Below are positions 43,947-50,162 of a stretch of DNA of 50,162 nucleotides, piece by piece (the first letter of the stretch is position 1; each line of letters begins with the position of its first letter). The DNA comes from an uncultured Flammeovirgaceae bacterium (GTDB lineage Bacteria; Bacteroidota; Bacteroidia; Cytophagales; Cyclobacteriaceae), in NCBI GenBank assembly GCA_937899105.1, contig CALBPF010000054.1:1-50162 (forward strand). The letters are read 5' to 3'. The notes beneath the pieces were generated by a model. The model did not search any database, had not been told where the DNA came from, and saw nothing but the letters and a program-made list of their open reading frames with translations. Both the position numbers and the translations under genes were made by a program.

Positions 43947-44153
43947 TTAGTTTAATGGCCTAAGGATAAGTTTAGCAGATAGAACGAAAAGCTCCGTAAG
44001 CATTGGAACATACTTCGAATCGCTGTTTATTGATATAGTTTTAACTTTTAGGGGATCTTCATTTATCGGCTTTAGGCCAATGTAGTTAGTGAGTAATAAA
44101 GCTACTATAAGGCCTACTATAATCGTTAGTTCCTTAAAATGTTTTTTAACCAT
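43947..44153 (-). CDS. Small single-span membrane protein, hypothetical
   Basis: A 68-residue frame starting with ATG 44153: a basic start, a hydrophobic segment (about residues 8-26), and a polar outer part ending LFVLSAKLILRPLN. It looks protein-like in composition but I do not recognise it. It is read divergently from the sigma factor gene. Confidence 0.5.
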   Translation of the reverse strand: MVKKHFKELTIIVGLIVALLLTNYIGLKPINEDPLKVKTISINSDSKYVPMLTELFVLSAKLILRPLN

Positions 44154-44219
44154 ATCTCTCTGGTTTTGTTTGATTCGTTAGTACCTTCAAAGGATATTTT
44201 TATTACAGCATGTAATAAA

Positions 44220-44230
44220 TTTTTTTTTTT
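44220..44230. repeat. T11 homopolymer upstream of the sigma factor
   Basis: Eleven T in a row lie 22 bases before the preferred sigma-factor start. It is in the untranslated region if the TTG start is used, and could affect transcription by slippage. Confidence 0.7.
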
Positions 44231-44252
44231 AATTACTAACACGTCAAGTGGT

Positions 44253-44741
44253 TTGACCGCATCTGATACTTTCTTTAAAGAATTTATTGAAGATAATAAG
44301 GCGACTATCTATAAAATATGTAGGGCGTATGCCAATGACCCGGAAGAACTAAAAGACTTTGTTCAGGAAGTTACCATTCAGCTCTGGCGTTCGCATGAGA
44401 AGTTTGAAAACAGATCCAAGTTGTCAACCTGGGTCTACCGAGTTACCTTAAATGTGTGTTTGACACTTTCAAAAAAGCGTAGTAGAAAGGTTGATACAGT
44501 ATCATTGTTGTCCACAGATTACCATGATACTAATGATGAAACTGAGAAAGAACAAATAGCATCTTTGTACAAAGCTATTAAAAGGCTAAAGGAGTCAGAA
44601 AGAGCTATCGTTCTGCTTTATTTAGATGATAAAAGCTATAAAGAAATAGCAGAGATATTGGGTATTACCGTTACTAATGTAGGCGCCAGGGTTAACCGAG
44701 TGAAAAATCAATTGAGAGAGATTATTAAAAGTGGAGCTTGA
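44253..44741 (+). CDS. ECF-type RNA polymerase sigma factor
   Basis: A 162-residue sigma-70 family regulator of the ECF kind. Region 2 is seen as IYKICRAYANDPEELKDFVQEVTIQLWRSHEKFENRSKLSTWVYRVTLN and region 4 as YKEIAEILGITVTNVGARVNRVKNQL. TTG 44253 is chosen because the longer frame from 44139 reads through the T11 tract and adds 38 residues with no family likeness. It overlaps the next gene by 11 bases, a pattern typical of sigma/anti-sigma pairs. Confidence 0.85.
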   Translation: MTASDTFFKEFIEDNKATIYKICRAYANDPEELKDFVQEVTIQLWRSHEKFENRSKLSTWVYRVTLNVCLTLSKKRSRKVDTVSLLSTDYHDTNDETEKEQIASLYKAIKRLKESERAIVLLYLDDKSYKEIAEILGITVTNVGARVNRVKNQLREIIKSGA

Positions 44742-45342
44742 TTTAATTGACATATGGAAGAAGGATACGGCATCCTTGAAAAATGCTGAAATTAATGTTG
44801 ATGAGGCCATTGGGAAGAAGTCCACAACTGTGCTGGCCAAAATCAAATTCATTTTAAAAATTGAGTTTTGGCTGAATAATCTAATTGTTCCCGCCTGTGC
44901 AGTTTGGTACTTCATTGATTTTGGTGTGGGCTACGGGGTCTTTACATTCATGGCTTTTCTAATCTATTTCTTCTATTATATCTTTTTAATAAGGTCTATA
45001 AACCGATTCGACTATTCAGGTGATGTAAAAAAAAGCCTTACCAAGGTATATAAATATTTACGTTTCTACCTGCTCCATTATAAAGTGGTAATATGGGTGG
45101 GTTATGTGCTGGTGATTTGGGGAGCTGCTGGCTATGGGTTTTATATGGGTTATACAGGACAGGAAATGGATTTACCTCAAAATACACCGCAATTTGAATT
45201 CACTAAAACCGAGGCCTATGTCGTTATAGGTTTGATCATAGTTGTACCTGTACTCTTTGCAGCCTTACTACATTGGCTGGTTAATCTTATTTACGGGCTA
45301 AAGATCAAGAAACTGAAACGTATCGTTGATGACTTATCCTAA
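44731..45342 (+). CDS. Membrane protein, likely partner (anti-sigma) of the ECF sigma factor
   Basis: A 203-residue protein. The soluble N-terminus (about 1-45) is charged (LDLIDIWKKDTASLKNAEINVDEAIGKK), followed by four hydrophobic segments in two pairs. The GTG start overlaps the sigma gene by 11 bases. It does not show the zinc anti-sigma motif (HxxxCxxC). An anti-sigma role is inferred from position and shape, where the soluble N-terminus could bind the sigma factor. Confidence 0.6.
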   Translation: MELDLIDIWKKDTASLKNAEINVDEAIGKKSTTVLAKIKFILKIEFWLNNLIVPACAVWYFIDFGVGYGVFTFMAFLIYFFYYIFLIRSINRFDYSGDVKKSLTKVYKYLRFYLLHYKVVIWVGYVLVIWGAAGYGFYMGYTGQEMDLPQNTPQFEFTKTEAYVVIGLIIVVPVLFAALLHWLVNLIYGLKIKKLKRIVDDLS

Positions 45343-45635
45343 GCGAAAAAGTACTACTCTTAAACTGAATTCGACTAACACAACTTATTGTGGCGAGCTT
45401 TAACCTTGCAAGCTAAACCCTATAAGTGTAAGTAGATATTTTGAAGTTGCCGTACAAGTCAATACTACATAGAGAGTAGTAGTTGATTCATTTTGATACA
45501 TATTGCTGTTTAATCTTAAGACAATGTTCTATCTAAAAACGGAGTTTGTAGTCTGATTATCAACATATTAACAATTTGGCATTATATAATTATTCAATAC
45601 TATAAATTATTACAGTAACAAATTACAATAATAAT
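45343..45635. other. Gene-free AT-rich region
   Basis: No ORF or RNA gene is evident in this stretch. It contains a small hairpin at 45463-45481 (TACTAC, 7-base loop, GTAGTA). The end towards 45635 is strongly AT-rich and may hold a promoter for the broken gene that follows. Confidence 0.5.
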
Positions 45636-46076
45636 ATGAAATTATTTATTTAATTTATAATTATAACGTGTTCAAGTCAAGCCTTTAGCCAGCGGCAATG
45701 GAAGTCCGTTTTTAAGAATAATGCTGAGGGTGAAGTTATTAAAGGAGACCTTAATGATCTGATTGGGGCCATACGGGAAGGTAAGGATGTTAAGGTACTC
45801 TGGAATATGGGTGGGGGCGAGCAAGTGGTGGAACACTCAGCTGAGATTCAGTTCCTTACCTTAATGGATGGTGTTGTTTATGGCCAGATTCATCCAATCA
45901 TTGGTCAAAAACCTAGCTTCAGTAAACAACAAATTACCTTTCATGAAAACCTGCAATGGTCAATGATAGCCGCTACAAACGGTAAAAATGATACCATTTT
46001 TCGTGATATAAATTCAGGAGTAATTTTGGATCACAATATTTACAGGTGGTCAACAGAGTGGTTTATTAGAGACTGA
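45636..46076 (+). pseudogene. Secreted protein with a stop codon inside its signal peptide
   Basis: ATG 45636 opens a frame MKLFI, then TAA (45651-45653), then FIIITCSSQAFSQRQW and 130 more open codons in the same frame, ending at TGA/TAA-type stop by 46076. Read through, the start is a textbook signal peptide followed by a mature protein (FKNNAEGEVIKGDLNDLIGAIREGKDV...). So TTA to TAA, a Leu in the signal peptide, is the simplest lesion. An ATG at 45807 could still give an 89-residue piece, but without a signal peptide. The protein family is not known to me. Confidence 0.7.
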
Positions 46077-46087
46077 ATTACAAAATG

Positions 46088-46113
46088 TAGTAGAATGGGA
46101 ATGTAATCTACTA
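46088..46113. terminator. Possible hairpin between convergent genes
   Basis: TAGTAGA (46088-46094) can pair with TCTACTA (46107-46113) around a 12-base loop, between the broken secreted gene and ruvB. There is no T-run, so its role as a terminator is doubtful. Confidence 0.3.
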
Positions 46114-46126
46114 TGTTGAAGACATT

Positions 46127-47155
46127 CTAATCAAACAAACCCTGGACCTTACCCGGGGGTACAATTTTCAAGTGTTTGTAAGCCAGCTCCGTAGCTTCCC
46201 TTCCCCTTGCGGTTCGCTTGATGTAGCCCTCCTGAATCAGGAAGGGCTCATACACTTCTTCAATAGTCTCCGCCTCCTCTCCACATGCCGTAGCGATAGT
46301 AGATATACCCACCGGCCCACCTTTGAATTTTTCTATAATAGTGGAAAGAATACGGTTATCCATTTCGTCCAGGCCATGCTCATCTACATCAAGTGCGCTC
46401 AGCGCCATCTTGGCAATTTCCTTGGTTATTTTTCCATCCCCTTTTACGTCTGCAAAATCTCGTGTTCTGCGAAGAAGATTGTTTGCTATCCGTGGTGTAC
46501 CCCGGCTTCTTCTTGCTATTTCGAATGAAGCATCTTCATCGATGGGTGTATTGAGTATGTCACAAGAGCGTTTGACAATGCCAGATAGTATTTTGGAATC
46601 ATAATATTCCAGTCTTGCATTAATTCCAAATCGTGCACGCAACGGCGAGGTTAATAATCCTGAACGAGTAGTGGCGCCTACAAGTGTAAATGGAGATAGG
46701 CTGATCTGCACTGCCCTGGCGCTTGGTCCGGAATCCAGCATAATGTCTATCTTAAAATCTTCCATGGCTGAGTACAGGTACTCTTCCACTATTGGGTTCA
46801 GTCTATGGATTTCATCGATAAATAAAACCTCATTATCCTCAAGGTTAGTAAGTAGACCTGCTAGGTCACCTGGTTTATCCAGGATAGGCCCTGAAGTTAC
46901 TTTTATGCTGGTTCCAAGTTCATTCGCTATGATGTGTGATAGGGTGGTTTTTCCAAGTCCCGGGGGGCCATGAAGTAAAACATGATCAAGCGGTTCCCCT
47001 CGCTGCTTAGCCGCCTGCACGAATACTTTTACATTATCAACGATCTTGTGCTGTCCTGTAAAATCACCAAAATTAAGTGGACGCAGGGCACGTTCTATCT
47101 CACGCTCTACAGAGCTTAAATTCTCTTCGTCCGCCTGCAGGTACTCCTCTCTCAT
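46127..47155 (-). CDS. ruvB: Holliday junction branch migration helicase RuvB
   Basis: The AAA+ motor of RuvAB, which moves Holliday junctions during recombinational repair. Walker A is GPPGLGKTT (near residue 64), Walker B is FIDEIHR, sensor 1 is GATTRSG, and the arginine finger region is LRARFG. The winged-helix C-terminus has [10 protein letters not shown]. The length of 342 is normal. It is divergent from apbE with 62 bases between. Confidence 0.96.
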   Translation of the reverse strand: MREEYLQADEENLSSVEREIERALRPLNFGDFTGQHKIVDNVKVFVQAAKQRGEPLDHVLLHGPPGLGKTTLSHIIANELGTSIKVTSGPILDKPGDLAGLLTNLEDNEVLFIDEIHRLNPIVEEYLYSAMEDFKIDIMLDSGPSARAVQISLSPFTLVGATTRSGLLTSPLRARFGINARLEYYDSKILSGIVKRSCDILNTPIDEDASFEIARRSRGTPRIANNLLRRTRDFADVKGDGKITKEIAKMALSALDVDEHGLDEMDNRILSTIIEKFKGGPVGISTIATACGEEAETIEEVYEPFLIQEGYIKRTARGREATELAYKHLKIVPPGKVQGLFD

Positions 47156-47169
47156 ATTATAAAGCTAAT

Positions 47170-47202
47170 TTAGTTATAAGCCTACCCAATTCATTACTTT
47201 TG
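47170..47202 (+). promoter_or_regulatory. Candidate promoter of apbE
   Basis: TTAG (47170-47173), a 21-base spacer and TACTTTTG (47195-47202) fit the Bacteroidota promoter apart from the -33 box. It is 15 bases before the ATG at 47218. Confidence 0.45.
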
Positions 47203-47217
47203 CGGCAAAATTTGGGT

Positions 47218-48252
47218 ATGAGTAACCGTACGAAAAATATCATTTACTCCGTTGTATTGCTATTGGCGTTACTAATAGTTTACCAATATCGTAAAGCGGG
47301 CGATAAAGCCATTAGCATTGTGCAATTTTCGGGTAAAACGATGGGGCCTATAGCGTATAACGTCACTTATTTCGATGCTGAGGGGCGCGATTTTCAAAGC
47401 CAGGTAGATTCCGTTTTAAGAATATTCAATCAATCTTTAAATACCTATATCCCCGGGTCTGAAATATCAAGATTTAATAGCGATTCTTTGTTTGAGTTCA
47501 ATCTCCATTATTTCAGAGAAGCGGCTAAAAAAGGGGGCGAGCTTTACAATTTGACAGATGGCGCCTATGATCCAAGTATAGGACCTCTGATTAATGCCTG
47601 GGGTTTTGGCTATAAAGACAGAGAAGAGATGGACAGCTTAAAGGTAGATTCGCTGAAATCTTTTACAGGTTTCGATCTGATTCATATAACAGATAAGGTC
47701 ATTTCAAAGAAGGACGTACGCTTACAGCTAGATTTTAGCGCCTCAGCTAAAGGCTATGGTGTGGATGTGGTTATGGATCTTTTAAAGTCTTATGGTATTT
47801 CAAATGCTTTTGTGGAGATAGGAGGTGAGGTGGCCGTAGCAGGCAAAAACCTCCAGAAAGATACCCTTTGGACCGTGGGTATTTTAGATCCGAATTCTAC
47901 AGAATTAGAGCAGCGGTACCATGGCATAATTAGCTTGAAAGACAAAGGTATGGCGACATCCGGTAACTACTTCAATTATATTGTAACTGACGGAGTTAAG
48001 TATGGGCACACGATAGATCCTGTAAGCGGTTATCCTATACAGCATGAGTTACTTAGTGCGTCTGTTATTGCTGATAATTGTCACACTGCAGATGCGTTGG
48101 ACACCGCTTTTATGGTTTTTGGCCTAGAAAGAACTATCCAATTCTTAAATGAACACAAGGCGTATGATGCGTACCTCATATATAGTGATAACAATGGAAA
48201 GTTGGATGTGTACAACACTCCTGGTATCCAATCTTCCATAAGACCTATTTAA
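47218..48252 (+). CDS. apbE: FAD:protein FMN transferase
   Basis: Moves FMN from FAD onto threonine residues of NqrB, NqrC or RnfG-type proteins at the outer face of the membrane. An N-terminal membrane anchor (about 9-23) is seen. FMN transferase marks are YNLTDGAYDPSIGPLINAWGFG, LDFSASAKGYGVD, VEIGGEVAVAG, HTIDPVSG and TADALDTAFMV. ATG 47218 is chosen over an upstream ATG inside ruvB because it gives the anchored N-terminus and follows the promoter. The gene is intact at 344 residues. Confidence 0.93.
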   Translation: MSNRTKNIIYSVVLLLALLIVYQYRKAGDKAISIVQFSGKTMGPIAYNVTYFDAEGRDFQSQVDSVLRIFNQSLNTYIPGSEISRFNSDSLFEFNLHYFREAAKKGGELYNLTDGAYDPSIGPLINAWGFGYKDREEMDSLKVDSLKSFTGFDLIHITDKVISKKDVRLQLDFSASAKGYGVDVVMDLLKSYGISNAFVEIGGEVAVAGKNLQKDTLWTVGILDPNSTELEQRYHGIISLKDKGMATSGNYFNYIVTDGVKYGHTIDPVSGYPIQHELLSASVIADNCHTADALDTAFMVFGLERTIQFLNEHKAYDAYLIYSDNNGKLDVYNTPGIQSSIRPI

Positions 48253-48254
48253 AA

Positions 48255-48992
48255 ATGCCCCAAAGAAGAGAGTGGTTTGGAGAGTGGTTCGATTCACCTT
48301 ACTATCACATTTTATATCATCACAGAGATCATTATGAGGCAGAAAGATTCATTGACAACCTGACGGATGTCTTGAAGCCCGCAAAAAGTGATCGGATCCT
48401 GGATGTGGCATGTGGCAAGGGACGACACTCCATATATCTCAATAAAAAAGGATTTGACGTAACGGGTTTCGACCTTTCTGAGCAAAATATTGCCTATGCC
48501 AAGCAATTTCAGAATGATCGCTTGCATTTTTTTGTTCACGATATGCGTGAACCAATAGCCTTCCAGGAATTTGACGTAATCTTGAATTTATTTACAAGTT
48601 TCGGATATTTTAATACGGAACAGGAGAACGTTAAAGCCATTAAAGCAGTGGCAGCGGCGTTAAAAGAAGGAGGAAAGTTCCTATTGGATTTTTTAAATCC
48701 ATATACAGTCGTTCATGCATTGAAGCCCACTGAAATAAAGCTTATCCAGGACATTGAGTTTAAGATCCGTAAATATTTGAGTGCAGATAATTTCATTATT
48801 AAGGAAATTGAATTCGAAGATAAGGGTAAAACCTATCATTATGAGGAGCGTGTGCGTGCTATACGACGGCTAGATTTTCTTGTCTACTTTAGAGAAGCCG
48901 GTTTATTGCTGGAAAATATTTATGGAGATTACCATTTTAACCCCTATGTGGCAGAAGATTCTGAGCGGATGATTTTTGTGCTTAAGAAGTAA
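48255..48992 (+). CDS. Class I SAM-dependent methyltransferase
   Basis: A 245-residue methyltransferase with a Rossmann fold: LDVACGKGRHSIYL is the SAM-binding motif I, VTGFDLSEQNI motif II, and DVILNLFTSFGYF the later strand. The substrate is not evident from the sequence. It begins two bases after the apbE stop and is likely in one operon with it. Confidence 0.88.
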   Translation: MPQRREWFGEWFDSPYYHILYHHRDHYEAERFIDNLTDVLKPAKSDRILDVACGKGRHSIYLNKKGFDVTGFDLSEQNIAYAKQFQNDRLHFFVHDMREPIAFQEFDVILNLFTSFGYFNTEQENVKAIKAVAAALKEGGKFLLDFLNPYTVVHALKPTEIKLIQDIEFKIRKYLSADNFIIKEIEFEDKGKTYHYEERVRAIRRLDFLVYFREAGLLLENIYGDYHFNPYVAEDSERMIFVLKK

Positions 48993-49027
48993 ATGCAACA
49001 GTTGTATATTCGATATCATATTCAAAT

Positions 49028-49765
49028 ATGAGCTTTACTATTCTATTTGCTCTGGCCTTGCTTTCAGGCCTATTGGCCTTTCGAATTAACAATGTTAAAA
49101 ATGGCTTCTATAAACTGAGCTTAGTATTTGCGGGAGCTTATTTATTTGCGGTTACTATTATCCATATTCTTCCGGAACTGTTTTATAGCGCTGCTAATCC
49201 CACTATTATTGGCATCTACGTTTTATTAGGTTTTTTCCTTCAGCAAATCTTAGAATATTTTAGCACAGGCGCTGAGCATGGCCATATTCATAGACACAAT
49301 AAATCACATAGACATTCCAAATCTTCTGTTATACCTATAGTGGTTGCGTTATCAGTTCATGCTATATTGGAGGGCGCTCTTCTTGCGCACCCAAGTTCAA
49401 TTCATGAGCAACACGATTCTTCTGCATTGTTATTAGGTATAGCCTTACATAAAGGACCAGCCGCATTTGCGCTTACAACAATTCTTTTATGTTATTTAAA
49501 CAATAAAAAGCTAGTAATTATACTATTAGTACTGTTCGCCATGGCGTCACCTTTAGGAATATTAATCGGTAATTACATTGTGAATTACGGTTCCATTTCT
49601 CAAAGTGTATTTAACATATTGTTTGGACTGCTCAGTGGCAGTTTTCTTCATATTTCTACCACAATAGTTTTTGAAAGTAGTACTGATCATAGCTTTAATC
49701 TAAAAAAGTTGAGTGTGGCTATTTTAGGCGCCTTGATTGCTGTAGGTGCAGAATATTGGTTTTAA
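49028..49765 (+). CDS. ZIP-family metal transporter
   Basis: An inner-membrane protein of 245 residues with about eight hydrophobic segments. The histidine-rich loop between segments (HGHIHRHNKSHRHSK, near residues 86-101) and the metal-site motifs HAILEG and HKGPAAF place it in the ZIP family, which imports zinc or another divalent metal into the cytoplasm. It overlaps the convergent permease gene by four bases. Confidence 0.9.
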   Translation: MSFTILFALALLSGLLAFRINNVKNGFYKLSLVFAGAYLFAVTIIHILPELFYSAANPTIIGIYVLLGFFLQQILEYFSTGAEHGHIHRHNKSHRHSKSSVIPIVVALSVHAILEGALLAHPSSIHEQHDSSALLLGIALHKGPAAFALTTILLCYLNNKKLVIILLVLFAMASPLGILIGNYIVNYGSISQSVFNILFGLLSGSFLHISTTIVFESSTDHSFNLKKLSVAILGALIAVGAEYWF

Positions 49766-50162
49766 TTTTCGCGACTTATTGTTTTAATGGGATTAGCCAT
49801 CATAGCTCTGGTTATCTGATAGATTAATAACAGAAACATAATTAATAAAAATCCACATAAGACGAGTACATAATCTGACCATTTTATAGAAGTATGATAA
49901 GCAAAAGTTTCAAACCACTTTTTCATCCCATACCAGCTGGTAACTTTCGCCGCTATAAACGCCAATAAAGCAATAGTCACATAGTCTTTTGTCAATATTC
50001 TCAGCAATGAGAAAGAGTCGCTTCCAAGAACTTTTCTAATCCCCACTTCTCTTTTCCGTTGTTGAGCGCTATAAGATAGAAGTCCAATAAGCCCAACACA
50101 CGTAATAAAGAGAGTGACCATCAAGAAATACAAAGAGTACATTAAAGAGAAGTTTTTCGGAC
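49762..50162 (-). CDS. FtsX-type ABC permease, C-terminal part only
   Basis: The C-terminal end of a MacB/FtsX-like permease that works with an ABC ATPase, as in Bacteroidota antimicrobial-peptide or lipoprotein export systems. The frame is open past the window edge, so the start is not visible. Four hydrophobic segments and the motif QRKREVGIRKVLG with NPIKTISREN at the end are typical. It overlaps the convergent ZIP gene by four bases. Confidence 0.88.
   Translation of the reverse strand, partial: PKNFSLMYSLYFLMVTLFITCVGLIGLLSYSAQQRKREVGIRKVLGSDSFSLLRILTKDYVTIALLAFIAAKVTSWYGMKKWFETFAYHTSIKWSDYVLVLCGFLLIMFLLLIYQITRAMMANPIKTISREN

Noticed and set aside
43931..43947. TCCCG...CGGGA hairpin upstream of queG
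   Set aside because: The stem is only five bases with no T-run, so it could be chance.
4763..46076. Stop-codon reassignment or readthrough as an explanation of the internal stops
   Set aside because: The premature stops include both TAA and TGA, and both codons also end intact genes in the window, so no single reassignment explains them.
1..50162. Mobile elements, CRISPR, tRNA or rRNA
   Set aside because: No transposase, integrase, phage, spaced-repeat or tRNA-like sequence was recognised while reading both strands.

Overview
This window looks like chromosomal DNA of a Bacteroidota bacterium, most likely order Cytophagales. Evidence for this is a SusC/SusD pair, a 4-hydroxybutyrate-free but typical Bacteroidota set of housekeeping genes, a BatD protein, GH65 phosphorylase plus beta-phosphoglucomutase, low GC content, and candidate promoters of the Bacteroidota type (TAnnTTTG at -7). 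The genus cannot be fixed from the sequence alone. I see no tRNA, rRNA, CRISPR array, insertion sequence, phage gene or plasmid function.

Layout. 1-4,625 (minus): a nucleotide-sugar operon for surface polysaccharide (rfbC, rfbA, galE, a TviB-type UDP-sugar dehydrogenase, a WbpP-type epimerase), with a promoter and an 18-bp perfect palindrome upstream. 4,763-5,403: wreck of a Wzz-type chain-length gene. 5,406-9,989 (plus): cytochrome c maturation genes ccmB (broken by an in-frame stop), ccmC, ccmD-like, ccmE (CxxxY type) and ccmF; no ccmA is present. 10,011-18,069: housekeeping genes on both strands (DUF2520 protein, a decayed CDGSH gene, thiamine pyrophosphokinase-like protein, prmC, ribD, free-Met-sulfoxide reductase, psd, glutamate dehydrogenase family, cdsA, DUF2007, CPBP protease). 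18,118-20,005: dusB and an EamA transporter. 20,264-27,608: SusC/SusD, a clear terminator, two secreted proteins and a broken lipoprotein. 27,679-36,707: two large sensor proteins that share a GAF plus coiled-coil module and end without any output domain; they flank a small membrane protein and the pgmB/GH65 maltose-phosphorolysis pair. 36,951-50,162: anmK, nfuA, a dicarboxylate symporter, aroC, batD, queG, an ECF sigma factor with a membrane partner, a broken secreted protein, ruvB, apbE, a methyltransferase, a ZIP metal transporter and the end of an FtsX-type permease.

The strongest unusual theme is gene decay in progress. At least five genes carry simple, recent-looking lesions: wzz, ccmB, a CDGSH protein, a lipoprotein at 27,192 and a secreted protein at 45,636. 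In addition, RibD has lost a zinc-ligand histidine. Both TAA and TGA appear as the premature stops and both end intact genes here, so this is not stop-codon reassignment. Sequencing or assembly error cannot be excluded from the sequence alone. The second theme is the pair of output-less sensors, one of which ends in four exact 366-bp tandem PAS repeats of the kind known from BdlA-like chemoreceptors.
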